A stretch of DNA of 64,000 nucleotides from an uncultured Pseudomonadota bacterium (GCA_937996755.1 CALKUS010000175.1:1-64000); one strand, 5' to 3'. Shown: positions 44,149 to 53,176, counted from the first letter of the stretch. Made by a program: numbers and translations. Notes: generated from the letters alone by a model not told the origin.

Positions 44149-45858
44149 GTGGATGCAATCCGTGCCGCGAGGATGCTGGCGGCGGCTGCCGTCCTCCTGC
44201 TCCCCCTGTCCGCGCGCGCCGCCGTGTTCGTCGCGCTCGTCGGCGACGACCCGGCGTGCGGCTATCGCACGAGCGTGCTGCCCAACGCGCTGCAGTCGGC
44301 CATCGACGCCGTGCCGACCACCGTGCCGCCGGGCGACTTCCATGTCGTCCACGTCGCCCGCAGCGGCAGCTACGTCGGCACGCGAGTGCTCGTCGAGGAT
44401 CGATCGCTGCGCATCGAGGGCGGCTACGCCACCTGCGCCAGCGCGCTGCCCGGCGGCACGAACACCACCATCGACGCGACCGGCGTCATCGGCGGACCGG
44501 TGCGCGTCCGCGGCACGACCGAGCGCCAGACCGTCTACCTCGCGAAGCTCACCCTGCGCGGCGGCAGCGGCAGCACCGGCAGCGGCATTTCCATCCGCAA
44601 CGCCACCGTTTCGCTCGAGCGCGTGATCCCCACCGGGAACTCCGCGCTGCGTGGCGGCGGCATCGAGCTCGAGGGAACCGGGCTCGGCGCAACCGTGGTC
44701 GCGAACGGCACGACGCGCGTCATCGCGAATACCGCGACGCAGGAGGGCGGCGGCATCTCGTGCACGCGCGGCGGTCTGATGCAGCTCGCGTCGAGCACGG
44801 AGGTGAGCGGCAATGCGGCCGCGACCTCCGGCGGCGGCATCTTCGCCGATGGCTGCGCGGGCTACGCGAACGTGCTCGCGCGCTCGAACAGCTCCGCCTA
44901 CGGCGGCTTCCTCTTCACGCGGTCGGGGCTCGGGCCGACGACGCTCACGCTCGGCCTCGGCCTCGGCCCGGACGACCCGACACCGGCGCTGCTCACGAAC
45001 GAGGCGAGCGTCGGCGGCGGCGCCATCTTCGCGTCCGGCGACGACACGGTGATCACGATCAAGGACGCGGTCATCTCCGGCAACCGCGCCGGCAGCATCG
45101 GCGGCGGCATCGTGGCGAATACCGGCGCGCAGGTGGAAATGACGCGCTACCGCCGCCTGTGCGCGCGCGGCGACCGCTGCTCTGCGCTCGTCGACAACTC
45201 CGCCAACAACGGCGGTGGCGCACTCGCGAACTTCAGCGGCACCATCGTGTTCCGCCGTACGTTCATCGAGGGCAACTCGGCCGGCGGCGCAGGCAGCGCC
45301 GCCAGCGTGCAGGGCTCCGACGGATTCATCGGCATCCGCAACAGCCTGGTCGCCGGCAATGCCGGCCCGTCGGTGCTGCAGGTGCGCGAGTCGCTCTCCG
45401 AGGGCGCGGCCCGGCTGGTGATCGACCAGAGCACCATCGCCGGCAACCTGGGCGCCACGAGCGTGATCCGCGTGAACCCGCTCGGCACCGTGCGCATCAG
45501 CCACAGCATCGTGAACGACATCCCGACGCGCCCGGCATTCTCGCTGCCGGCCGGTTACGTGCCGGAAACCGAGTGCTCGATGTTCCACGAGATCGCGAGC
45601 GCGGTCAGCGTCGACCCGTTGTCGTTCGCGTTCTCCACCCCCGGGTTCGCGGACGCGGCGAACGGCAACTACCGCCTGCGACCGACGGCGGAGGCCACCG
45701 ACCTGTGTCCGGCCGGCACGACGAGCGATCCCGACGACTTCGAATTCGACCTGCGCCCGGTCGACGCGCCGCTGCCGAACGTCGGCGGTCCGTACGACGT
45801 GGGCTTCGACGAATACGGCGAGCGCATCCTGAGCGACGGGTTCGAGACGTCGGGTTGA
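44149..45858 (+). CDS. Exported beta-helix protein with GFE tail
   Basis: The ~569-residue protein has a signal peptide (MLAAAAVLLLPLSARA after a short lead), a Cys-containing cap (DDPACGYRTSVLPNALQSAI, IEGGYATCASALPGG) and beta-helix turns marked by GGGI repeats (RGGGIELEG, EGGGISCTRG, SGGGIFADGC, GGGAIFASGD, IGGGIVANTG). It ends in YDVGFDEYGE followed by RILSDGFETSG. It is the closest relative here of the protein at 23605. A GTG at 44149 with CGGAG upstream is taken as start; an ATG at 44173 is the alternative. It lies between two kinase genes, divergent from one and upstream of the other. Confidence 0.83.
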   Translation: MDAIRAARMLAAAAVLLLPLSARAAVFVALVGDDPACGYRTSVLPNALQSAIDAVPTTVPPGDFHVVHVARSGSYVGTRVLVEDRSLRIEGGYATCASALPGGTNTTIDATGVIGGPVRVRGTTERQTVYLAKLTLRGGSGSTGSGISIRNATVSLERVIPTGNSALRGGGIELEGTGLGATVVANGTTRVIANTATQEGGGISCTRGGLMQLASSTEVSGNAAATSGGGIFADGCAGYANVLARSNSSAYGGFLFTRSGLGPTTLTLGLGLGPDDPTPALLTNEASVGGGAIFASGDDTVITIKDAVISGNRAGSIGGGIVANTGAQVEMTRYRRLCARGDRCSALVDNSANNGGGALANFSGTIVFRRTFIEGNSAGGAGSAASVQGSDGFIGIRNSLVAGNAGPSVLQVRESLSEGAARLVIDQSTIAGNLGATSVIRVNPLGTVRISHSIVNDIPTRPAFSLPAGYVPETECSMFHEIASAVSVDPLSFAFSTPGFADAANGNYRLRPTAEATDLCPAGTTSDPDDFEFDLRPVDAPLPNVGGPYDVGFDEYGERILSDGFETSG

Positions 45859-45941
45859 CGGCACGCGTCGCACGAAACCGGCGCCTCGTTGTGCTGTACT
45901 AACCGCCCCGCGGCGACCCTGCGCCGCGATGCGAGGCTGCC

Positions 45942-48566
45942 GTGAACGGACCCGAATCGTGGTCGGCGCTCGCGTCGGACATGGATGCGCTCGTCGACCT
46001 GCCGCCGATCGAGCGCGAGGCGCGGCTCGTCCTGATCGCGCGCAGCGACGCCGCGCGCGCCGCCGCGCTGCGCGGCTGGCTCGATGCGATCGAACGTTCC
46101 GACGCGCTGCCCGCGCCGGGTTCCACGGTGGCCGCGGGCTCGCAGCTCGGGCCGTGGCGCGTGGTGCGCGTGATCGGGCCGGGCGGAATGGGCGAGGTGT
46201 TCCTCGGCGAGCGCGCCGACGGGACGTTCGATCGGCGCGTCGCGATCAAGTTGCTGCGCACCGACCGCCCGACGCCGCCCGAGCGGCTCGTGCAGGAGCG
46301 CGCGCTGCTCGCGCGGCTGCGTCACCCCGGCATCGCGCAGTTCCTCGATGGCGGCGTCACCAGCGAGGGCCGGCCGTACCTCGTCACGGAATGGGTGGAC
46401 GGCGTCGGGCTCGATGCGTGGCTGGCGCGCGAGAAGCCCACGATCGCGCAACGCGTCGAGATGCTGCGCCAGGTGGCCGACGCGGTCGCCGATGCGCACG
46501 CGAACCTCGTGGTGCACCGCGACCTGAAGCCCGCGAACGTCATGGTCGACGCCAGGGGCCGCGCGCGACTGCTCGGTTTCGGCATCGCGCGCCTGCTCGA
46601 CGGCGAGGACGCGCAGGCCGAAGCCCGCGATCGCGCGTTGACGCCCGCGTTCGCTGCGCCCGAGCAGCTCGCGGGCGAGGCGATCACCACGCGCACCGAC
46701 GTCTACGCGCTCGGCGCGCTGCTCTACTGGCTGCTGACCGGCCGCACGCCGCACGAGACCGAAAACCTGCCGCTCGCGGCGCTCGTCGCGCGCGTCTGCG
46801 GCAGCGACCCGCTGCCGCCGAGCGCGGCCGGCCGCGGCATCGACCGCGACCTCGACGCGATCGCGCTGATGGCGCTCGAGCGCGACCCGGCGCGCCGCTA
46901 CCCCTCGGCCGACGCGATGCGCGCGGACCTCGAGCGCTGGCAGCGCGGTGACGTGGTTGCCGCGCGCGTGCCGACGCGCGCCGAGCGGATGCGGCGCTGG
47001 ATCCGCGCGCATCGCGCGGAGAGCGCGCTCGCGGCGGTGCTCGTGGTCGCGCTGCTCGCGGGCATCGTCGGCGTCTCCGGGCAGGCGCGCACGGCCGCGC
47101 GCGAACGCGACGCGGCGCGCGCCGAGCGCGCCGCCGCGCAGGCGCTCGCCGGCCGCAGCTACGCACTGAACGATTTCCTGACCGCCATGCTCCGCGACAC
47201 GATCGCCGACGAGGAGCGGCTGACGCCGCGCGAGATGCTCGCGCGCGGCGCCGCATTGCTCGGCGGCGATCCGCACCCGGACCCGGAGAGCATCATCGCG
47301 CTCGCCGGGCTCTACGGCACGCGCGGCGACCCGGCGGCGGCGATCGCGCTGCTCGAGCCGTTCGTCGCGCAGTACGACCCGGCGATCGCGGCCGATGCGG
47401 ACGTGCTCGCGCGCTGCACGCTGGCGTCGATGCAGATCGCGATCGGCAAGCTGGACGAGGCCGGGTCCACGCTCGCATCGGCGCTGCCGCGCGGCGCCAA
47501 GCTCGTGGGCACCGCGCGCGAGCCTTACCTGTCCTGCCTCGGCGCCGACGCGCGCCTCGCGGCGGAGCGCGGCGACGGCGCGCGCGCGCTCGCGCGGATC
47601 GAGGAGGCGATCGCCGAAGCGCAGCGCCTGCCGGACGGGCCGAGCCTGCGCCGCACGCGGGCGAAGCTGGAGCAGGACCTCGCGAACGTGCACGCGACCG
47701 CCGGACGCTCCGGGCAGGCGGTCGAGCACTATCGCCGCGCGCTCGCGGCGAGCGAGGCGCTCGGCATCACGGCCACGGCCGACGACGCGAGCACGCGCAT
47801 CATGCTCGCCGGCCAGCTCGGCGCGCTCGGCCGCCCGCGCGACGCGGACGCCGCATTCGCGCAGGCGATCGCCGACTTCGAGAAGCTCGGTGCGCGCAGC
47901 GTGGCCATGGCCAACGGGCTGCTGAAGTGGGCTGCGCTCAAGAACACGCTCGAGCAGCCCGGGCCGGCGCGCGAGCTGATCGAGCGCGCGCAGGCCATCC
48001 GGGCGGCGCTCGGCGCGGGCGAAGGCGTCGGCACGGGCCACGCGTTCCTCGAGCTCGGCAAGGCGAGCACGGCGCTCGCGGACTACCCGCGTGCGCTGGA
48101 GGAGCTGGCCGAGGCCGAACGCGTGTTCCGCGCCGTGCTCGGCGACGACCACGCCGACGTCTACTTCGTGGAAGCGACGCGCGCGCGGGCGCTGCTCGGG
48201 CTCGGTCGCATCGACGACGCGCGGCGCGCGATCGCCCGCACCGTGGACTGGGCGCGTGCCGGCGACGCCCGCGGCACGCTCGCGCGCGTCATGCCGGTCG
48301 CGGTCGAGGTGGAGCTGGCGGCGCGCGACTACGACAAGGCGGTCGCGATCGCGCGGGAGTCGCTCGCCTTCGGCGAGGAGACGGCGCCCGGCCGTCCCGG
48401 CACCGCATGGAGCCGCGCGCTGCTCGGCCACGCGCTCGTGCTGTCGGGCGACGCCGCGGCGGGCAAGCCCTTGCTCGAGGCGGCGACCGCGGTGTTGAGC
48501 CGCGAGCTGGGGCCCGAGCACTCGCGCTCGCGCTTGGCGCAGGCATGGCTCCTCGACGCCGATTGA
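45942..48566 (+). CDS. Ser/Thr kinase-TPR membrane protein with GFG in place of DFG
   Basis: The 874-residue protein has the same layout as the kinase at 20751: N-terminal helical segment, kinase domain, one membrane helix (SALAAVLVVALLAGIVGV) and a long TPR-like helical region. Glycine loop GPGGMGEVF, VAIK Lys103 and HRDLKPAN Asp194 are intact, but the DFG triplet is Gly-Phe-Gly (codon 212, GGT at 46575-46577), losing the magnesium-chelating Asp. Unlike the kinase at 20751 it has no sigma factor gene beside it. It starts at GTG 45942 and is preceded by a beta-helix gene. It may be inactive, weakly active, or use another metal arrangement. Confidence 0.87.
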   Translation: MNGPESWSALASDMDALVDLPPIEREARLVLIARSDAARAAALRGWLDAIERSDALPAPGSTVAAGSQLGPWRVVRVIGPGGMGEVFLGERADGTFDRRVAIKLLRTDRPTPPERLVQERALLARLRHPGIAQFLDGGVTSEGRPYLVTEWVDGVGLDAWLAREKPTIAQRVEMLRQVADAVADAHANLVVHRDLKPANVMVDARGRARLLGFGIARLLDGEDAQAEARDRALTPAFAAPEQLAGEAITTRTDVYALGALLYWLLTGRTPHETENLPLAALVARVCGSDPLPPSAAGRGIDRDLDAIALMALERDPARRYPSADAMRADLERWQRGDVVAARVPTRAERMRRWIRAHRAESALAAVLVVALLAGIVGVSGQARTAARERDAARAERAAAQALAGRSYALNDFLTAMLRDTIADEERLTPREMLARGAALLGGDPHPDPESIIALAGLYGTRGDPAAAIALLEPFVAQYDPAIAADADVLARCTLASMQIAIGKLDEAGSTLASALPRGAKLVGTAREPYLSCLGADARLAAERGDGARALARIEEAIAEAQRLPDGPSLRRTRAKLEQDLANVHATAGRSGQAVEHYRRALAASEALGITATADDASTRIMLAGQLGALGRPRDADAAFAQAIADFEKLGARSVAMANGLLKWAALKNTLEQPGPARELIERAQAIRAALGAGEGVGTGHAFLELGKASTALADYPRALEELAEAERVFRAVLGDDHADVYFVEATRARALLGLGRIDDARRAIARTVDWARAGDARGTLARVMPVAVEVELAARDYDKAVAIARESLAFGEETAPGRPGTAWSRALLGHALVLSGDAAAGKPLLEAATAVLSRELGPEHSRSRLAQAWLLDAD

Positions 48567-48572
48567 GCGCGC

Positions 48573-48698
48573 TCAGGGCGGGCAGCTCGCGCCGCCGCCC
48601 GCCGTGTCCTCGAAGCCGTTGCGGAAGGCCGGGTCGGCGCCTGCGCCGAGCTCGAACGCGTGCCGCGATTCCCTCGGTCCGCCGACGCTGTATGGCAT
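48573..48698 (-). pseudogene. Orphan GFE tail, remnant of an exported protein gene
   Basis: A 41-residue frame from ATG 48698 ends FELGAGADPAFRNGFED followed by TAGGGASCPP. The DPxFxNGFE string matches the tail of the exported proteins elsewhere in the window (compare DPLFANGFE at 58510), but no signal peptide or body precedes it, and LemA begins on the other strand 33 bases away. It seems to be the last fragment of a deleted gene, lying six bases beyond the convergent kinase gene. Confidence 0.5.
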
Positions 48699-48730
48699 GC
48701 TTCGCCCCGGGCGGGCTCGGCGCGGACGCG

Positions 48731-49276
48731 ATGACGACCACGTGGTGGCTGATCGGCGGCGGCGCGCTCGCGCTCGTCGTGATCGGAATGTTCAACACGC
48801 TGGTCCGGCGGCGCAACGCCGCGGACAACGCGTTCGCGGCCGTCGACGCCTACCTGACGATGCGCTACGACCTGATCCCGAACCTCGTCGCGACCGTGAA
48901 GGCCTACGCGCAGCACGAGCGCGAGACGCTCGCCCTCGTGGTCGAACAACGCCAGCAGGCACTCGCCGGCAACCTGGACGTCGACGCGCGCGTGCGCCTC
49001 GACAACAGCATCGCGCACGGCGTGCAGCGCCTCATGGCGCTCGGCGAGGCGTATCCCGAGCTCAAGGCCAGCCACAACTTCCAGCAGCTGCAGCGCGCGC
49101 TCAACGAGGTCGAGGAGCGCATCTCGGCCGCGCGTCGAGCGTTCAACGCGTGCGTGCTCGAGCTCAACAACGCGGTCGACATGTTCCCGATCAACCTCGT
49201 CGCGGGAATCGCCGGCTTCAAGCGGCGCGCGTTCTTCGAGGCGCCGGAATTCGCCCGCGGCGCGGTTCGCGTCTGA
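48731..49276 (+). CDS. LemA family protein
   Basis: The 181-residue protein has one N-terminal membrane helix (WLIGGGALALVVIGMFNTLV) and the LemA coiled helical bundle (FAAVDAYLTMRYDLIPNLVA, VKAYAQHERETL, NFQQLQRALNEVEERISAAR, FNACVLELNNAVDMFP). LemA proteins face the periplasm or outside; their role is unclear. Here it leads an operon with two DUF3137 genes, a combination often seen in other bacteria. The start ATG is at 48731; longer frames upstream belong to the kinase's opposite reading. Confidence 0.92.
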   Translation: MTTTWWLIGGGALALVVIGMFNTLVRRRNAADNAFAAVDAYLTMRYDLIPNLVATVKAYAQHERETLALVVEQRQQALAGNLDVDARVRLDNSIAHGVQRLMALGEAYPELKASHNFQQLQRALNEVEERISAARRAFNACVLELNNAVDMFPINLVAGIAGFKRRAFFEAPEFARGAVRV

Positions 49277-49289
49277 GGGAGCAGCCCGC

Positions 49290-50279
49290 ATGAGCGCGGA
49301 CGCGAGCGCGGAACGGTTCCACGCGCACTTCCAGGAAGTCGTGCGCAGCCAGCTCGTCTCCGTCAACCAACACCGCACGCGCACGATGCGCGCGATCGTG
49401 GGATGGTGGTCGGTGCTCGTGCCGGTGCTGCTGGCGATCGGCTACGGGCTGATGCAGCTCGACCTGTCGGGCGACGCCGGCAAGTTCTGCTTCTCCGTGT
49501 GGTTCTTCGGCCTGTTCGTCGCGCTGATCGTGCCCTGGACGAAGTACTACGACCCGTTCCGCAAGAGCTTCAAGCAGCAGCTCATCGCGCCGCTCATCCG
49601 CGCGTACCGCGACGGGATGACTTATGCGCCGGAAGATTCGGTGAAGCGCGACGAGTTCGACGACTCGGGCATGTTCCGCGAACGCTCGCTCACCAATTTC
49701 AAGGGCGAGGACCGCGTCGACGGCTGCATCGGCGCGACGCCGTTCCACTTCTCCGAGGTGGACGCCGAGAACGTCACGAGCAGCGGTTCCGGCAGCAACA
49801 AGAAGCGGCACACCTACCCGATCTTCCGCGGCCTGTTTTACGTCGCCGAGTTCAACAAGGACTTCAACGGCACGGCCTATGTGCTGCCCGATCGCGCGCA
49901 GAGGCTGCTGGGCAGCGTCGGCCAGATGCTGCAGTCCGGCAAGTCGCCGTACGGCGAGCTCGTGAAGCTCGAAGACCCGGAGTTCGAGCGCGAGTTCGTC
50001 GTCTACTCGAGCGGCCAGGTCGAGGCGCGCTACATCCTGTCCTCGGCGATGATGCAGCAGCTCCACGCGCTGAAGATGCGCACGAAGAAGAAGCTCCGCA
50101 TCGGCTTCGCCAACTCGCGGCTCTACGTCGCGATCGCCTCGGGCAAGAACCATTTCGAGCCGCGGCTGTTCCGCGAGATCCAGCGTAGCCTGTTCCGCGA
50201 GTACTGGGACGTCCTCGACATCTTCGTCGGGATCGTCGAGGAACTGAACCTCAACACCCGGATATGGACGAAGTCATGA
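49290..50279 (+). CDS. DUF3137 membrane protein, copy 1
   Basis: The 329-residue protein has two N-terminal membrane helices (TMRAIVGWWSVLVPVLLAIG and FCFSVWFFGLFVALIVPW) and a C-terminal soluble domain of DUF3137: VDGCIGATPFHFSEVDAENV, IFRGLFYVAEFNKDFNGTAY, LVKLEDPEFEREFVVYSSGQ and RIGFANSRLYVAIASGKNHF. The domain has no known activity. It follows LemA by 13 bases and is followed by a second copy whose ATG overlaps its stop. Confidence 0.9.
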   Translation: MSADASAERFHAHFQEVVRSQLVSVNQHRTRTMRAIVGWWSVLVPVLLAIGYGLMQLDLSGDAGKFCFSVWFFGLFVALIVPWTKYYDPFRKSFKQQLIAPLIRAYRDGMTYAPEDSVKRDEFDDSGMFRERSLTNFKGEDRVDGCIGATPFHFSEVDAENVTSSGSGSNKKRHTYPIFRGLFYVAEFNKDFNGTAYVLPDRAQRLLGSVGQMLQSGKSPYGELVKLEDPEFEREFVVYSSGQVEARYILSSAMMQQLHALKMRTKKKLRIGFANSRLYVAIASGKNHFEPRLFREIQRSLFREYWDVLDIFVGIVEELNLNTRIWTKS

Positions 50280-51274
50280 ACGAATCCGCTGCGAGCTCCG
50301 AGCGGTTCCATGCGCATTTCGAGCAGGTGCTGGCCGAGAAGCTCGAGGCCGCGAATGCCGAGCGCCGACAGACGCTCCGCTCGATGGTCGTCGCGTGGTT
50401 CATGTACTGCACGCCGCTCGTCGCGCTCTCGGTGCTCGGCTTCCTGATGCAGAGGGACTGGGGCGACTTCGCCGGATTCCTGATGTACGGACCGCTGCTG
50501 GGCCTGCTGTTCGGCATCTTCGTGCCGATCAACCGATACCACACACCGTACAAGAAGAACTTCAAGCAGTCGCTCGTCGCGCCGCTCGTCGCCGCGTACC
50601 GTCCGGGCACGCGCTATTCGCCGTCGGCCGGCATCGAGCGGCACGAGCTCGACAGCTCCGGCCTGTTCCGCAACCCGAGCCCGAACCGTGTGCGCGGCGA
50701 GGACCGCGTCGACGGCACCATCGGCGACGTGCGGTTCCGCTTCTCCGAGGTCTACGCCGAGCACGAGAAGACGTGGGTGGGCGACGACGGCCAGAACAAG
50801 TCGAAGACGATCCACGTCTTCAAGGGCCTGTTCTACGTCGCCGAGTTCAACAAGCACGTCAGCGGCAGGACCTACGTCTTCCCGGATCGCGCGCAACGGC
50901 TGCTCGGCGGCCTGGGCCAGTTGCTGCAATCGGGCGACAAGACCTACGGCGAGCTCGTCAAGCTCGAGGATCCGGAATTCGAGAAGCAGTTCGTCGTGTA
51001 TTCGACGAACCAGGTCGAGGCGCGCTACGTGCTGTCGTCGTCGCTGATGCGCAAGCTCGTCGCGCTGCAAGCGCGCACGCGCAAGCCCATGCGCATCGCG
51101 ATCGCGAGCTCGCACCTCTACATCGCGATCGAGACCGGCGAGGACAACTTCGAGCCGAGCCTGTTCACGCCGATCGACCGCGCGCTGTTCCAGGAATTCT
51201 GGGACGTGCTCGACATCTTCGTCGCCATCGTCGAGGAGCTGGACCTCGACACGCGCATCTGGACCGTGGCCTGA
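50276..51274 (+). CDS. DUF3137 membrane protein, copy 2
   Basis: The 332-residue protein is clearly homologous to the preceding gene along its full length (FKGLFYVAEFNKHVSGRTYV, LVKLEDPEFEKQFVVYST, EFWDVLDIFVAIVEELDLDT), with two helices near the N-terminus. The two arose by tandem duplication and have diverged moderately. The ATG at 50276 overlaps the previous stop by four bases (ATGA); an ATG four codons upstream is the alternative. It ends the LemA operon. Confidence 0.9.
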   Translation: MNESAASSERFHAHFEQVLAEKLEAANAERRQTLRSMVVAWFMYCTPLVALSVLGFLMQRDWGDFAGFLMYGPLLGLLFGIFVPINRYHTPYKKNFKQSLVAPLVAAYRPGTRYSPSAGIERHELDSSGLFRNPSPNRVRGEDRVDGTIGDVRFRFSEVYAEHEKTWVGDDGQNKSKTIHVFKGLFYVAEFNKHVSGRTYVFPDRAQRLLGGLGQLLQSGDKTYGELVKLEDPEFEKQFVVYSTNQVEARYVLSSSLMRKLVALQARTRKPMRIAIASSHLYIAIETGEDNFEPSLFTPIDRALFQEFWDVLDIFVAIVEELDLDTRIWTVA

Positions 51275-51326
51275 TTGTCCCTGGCGGTGCCGCGTGCAGG
51301 CGTACCGGCCCGATGGCCGTCCGCGG

Positions 51327-51340
51327 CCATTGGCCAATGG
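51327..51340. repeat. 14-bp perfect palindrome
   Basis: CCATTGGCCAATGG is its own reverse complement and lies in the 134-base gap between two convergent genes. With no spacer it is a poor terminator hairpin; it could be a protein-binding site or chance. Confidence 0.3.
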
Positions 51341-51408
51341 TGCGGGGCGGCAGTTGAGCGGCATCAGCACGACTGCGTCGTCGTCGCCCCGCCGCAGTAG
51401 CGTTGCGC

Positions 51409-51957
51409 TCAGTCGCTCGCGCCGAACCACGGTGCGAGCGCGACGTCGATGGTCGTGTCGTCGTCGATCGCCTGCACCTGGCCGTCCTGCACGAGCACCT
51501 GCAGCGACTTGCCGCGGCCGTGCAGCGCGGCGAGCGCGGCGGCCGATTCGGGAGCGATCGCCGTCACGCGCAGGTTGCCGCAGCGCTCGACGGCGGCGCG
51601 GGTCTTTTCCCACCAGATCCCGGCGCTGCGCCCGCCGTACGGGTACACGCGGACTTCGCGCGCGCGGCCGCACGCGCGTCGGATGCGCTGCTCGTCGGGC
51701 TGTCCGACCTCGATCCAGCGCTCGATGCCACCGGTGAGGTCGCGCTCCCACAGGTCGGGCTCGTCGTCGGTGCTCAGGCCCTTGCCGAATTCCAGGCGCT
51801 CGGCGGCGTTCAGCGCGAACGCGAGCACGCGCACCATCACGCGCTCTGCGGTCTCCGACGGATGCTGCGCGATCGTGAGTCCGTGCGTGGCGTAGTAGTG
51901 GCGATCGAGGTCGTTCACCTGCAGCTCGATCTTCACGACCGTGGACTTGAGTGCCAA
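51409..51957 (-). CDS. yaeQ: YaeQ family protein
   Basis: The 182-residue protein matches YaeQ throughout: ALKSTVVKIELQVNDLDRHY, LTIAQHPSETAERVMVRVLA, LEFGKGLSTDDEPDLWERDL, IEVGQPDEQRIRRACGRA. The fold is that of PD-(D/E)XK nucleases, though no nuclease activity is established; in E. coli it was linked to RfaH function. The start is taken as TTG at 51957, because it gives the exact family N-terminus (LALK for MALK), the family length (181-182) and has GGGGAG six bases upstream. Longer starts would add residues without family match. Confidence 0.92.
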   Translation of the reverse strand: MALKSTVVKIELQVNDLDRHYYATHGLTIAQHPSETAERVMVRVLAFALNAAERLEFGKGLSTDDEPDLWERDLTGGIERWIEVGQPDEQRIRRACGRAREVRVYPYGGRSAGIWWEKTRAAVERCGNLRVTAIAPESAAALAALHGRGKSLQVLVQDGQVQAIDDDTTIDVALAPWFGASD

Positions 51958-52115
51958 GCGCGGCTCCCCATGTAATGCGATGTGGTCGTGCAGCGTAACG
52001 CGGCGGTTGCCGATCTGCAGCGAACTGAATGCACGATGCCAAAGGTCGTCAACCAGGGCGCCGCGCACGACCTGCACGCCGTTATAGTCCCCCGCTGCCG
52101 ATCCCGGAGTCGAAG

Positions 52116-52307
52116 ATGGAAGGCAAGAAGCTCACGCGCTCCGACAACCGCATGATCGCGGGCGTCTGCGCCGGCATCGCCGAGTACCTCGGCTGGTCGG
52201 TCGGACTCACGCGGCTGCTGTTCGTGCTGGTCTCGGTGCTGTCCGTCGCGTTCCCCGGCATCCTCGTCTACCTGGTCCTCTGGATCATGATGCCCTCGCG
52301 TCGCTGA
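52116..52307 (+). CDS. PspC domain protein
   Basis: The 63-residue protein is a PspC domain: a charged start (KKLTRSDNRMIAGVCAGIAE), YLGWSVGLTRLLFVLVSVLS and a C-terminal helix (FPGILVYLVLWIMMP). In the phage-shock system PspC is an inner-membrane envelope stress sensor; short stand-alone versions like this are common and of unknown role. A TATAGT at 52083-52088 could be its -10 box, though no -35 is obvious. The rest of the psp operon is not here. Confidence 0.9.
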   Translation: MEGKKLTRSDNRMIAGVCAGIAEYLGWSVGLTRLLFVLVSVLSVAFPGILVYLVLWIMMPSRR

Positions 52308-52403
52308 CGGCCGGACGGCACTGTGAGCCCACCAGCGGTTGCGTCACGCCAGACAGCCTCGCGAGGGGCTACGCACCGCCCTGGAAAAGACGGAAGCAAG
52401 ATC

Positions 52404-52886
52404 GTGGTCGCGAAGATCCAGCCCTGCCTGTGGTTCGACAAGGACGGCGAGGAGGCCGCGCGCTTCTACGCGGACACGTTCCCGGACACGCGCATCGACG
52501 CGATCCGCCGCTCGCCCGGCGACTATCCGTCCGGCAGCAAGGGCGACGTGCTGACGATCGAGATGCACATCCTCGGCATGCCGTTCCTGCTGCTGAACGG
52601 CGGGCCCGAATTCGAGTTCGACGAAGCGGTGAGCTTCCAGGTCGCGACCGAAGACCAGGCCGAAACCGATCGCTACTGGAACGCGATCACCGGGAACGGC
52701 GGCCGCGCGAGCATGTGCGGCTGGTGCGAGGACCGCTTCGGCCTCTCGTGGCAGATCACGCCGAAGCGCCTCACCGAATACCTGGCGAAGGGCGGCGAAA
52801 CCGCCGAGCGCGCGTTCAAGGCGATGATGACCATGCAGAAGATCGACATCGCCACGCTGGATCGCGCGGTGGCCGGCGACGGCTGA
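52404..52886 (+). CDS. PhnB-like VOC-family protein
   Basis: The 160-residue protein belongs to the 3-demethylubiquinone-methyltransferase-like VOC group (PF06983 type): IQPCLWFDKDGEEAARFYAD, RSPGDYPSGSKGDVLTIEMH, FLLLNGGPEFEFDEAVSFQV and CGWCEDRFGLSWQITPKRLT. Despite the old family name these are not proven methyltransferases; they are metal-binding or small-molecule-binding proteins. The GTG at 52404 (GGAAG upstream) gives the family N-terminus. Upstream in-frame codons look non-coding. Confidence 0.88.
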   Translation: MVAKIQPCLWFDKDGEEAARFYADTFPDTRIDAIRRSPGDYPSGSKGDVLTIEMHILGMPFLLLNGGPEFEFDEAVSFQVATEDQAETDRYWNAITGNGGRASMCGWCEDRFGLSWQITPKRLTEYLAKGGETAERAFKAMMTMQKIDIATLDRAVAGDG

Positions 52887-52945
52887 CGAGCGTCGGCTAC
52901 GACTACCACGCCGGCTCGATCGACACCGCGCGCGAGCGCGAGCGC

Positions 52946-53155
52946 TCAGCGCTGCTTCTTCTGCTCGGCCGCCGCCCACATGTTGTCGACGAGGTTGGGG
53001 TAGCGGCGGCCGGCGCGCTCGGCGCGCGCCTTCGCCTTCGCCTTCCAGGCCGCATCGAGCCTTGCCGTGGGGCGCTTGCCCTTCGGCTTCGCGCGCTGCC
53101 ACGGCGGCGGCTGCTTCGCCGACTCGATGCGCTTCGTCGTGTGCCTCGTCGCCAT
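52946..53155 (-). CDS. Small basic protein of unknown function
   Basis: The 69-residue product is Lys/Arg/Ala-rich (RIESAKQPPPWQRAKPKGKR, AAWKAKAKARAERAGRRYPN, LVDNMWAAAEQKKQ) and would bind nucleic acid or a ribosomal site by charge. I do not recognise a family. It has GGAGGC eight bases before the ATG, which supports translation. The following same-strand gene starts 732 bases upstream, so it may form a unit with the protein at 53177. Confidence 0.6.
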   Translation of the reverse strand: MATRHTTKRIESAKQPPPWQRAKPKGKRPTARLDAAWKAKAKARAERAGRRYPNLVDNMWAAAEQKKQR

Positions 53156-53176
53156 GCGAGTGCCTCCGTTCGCCGC

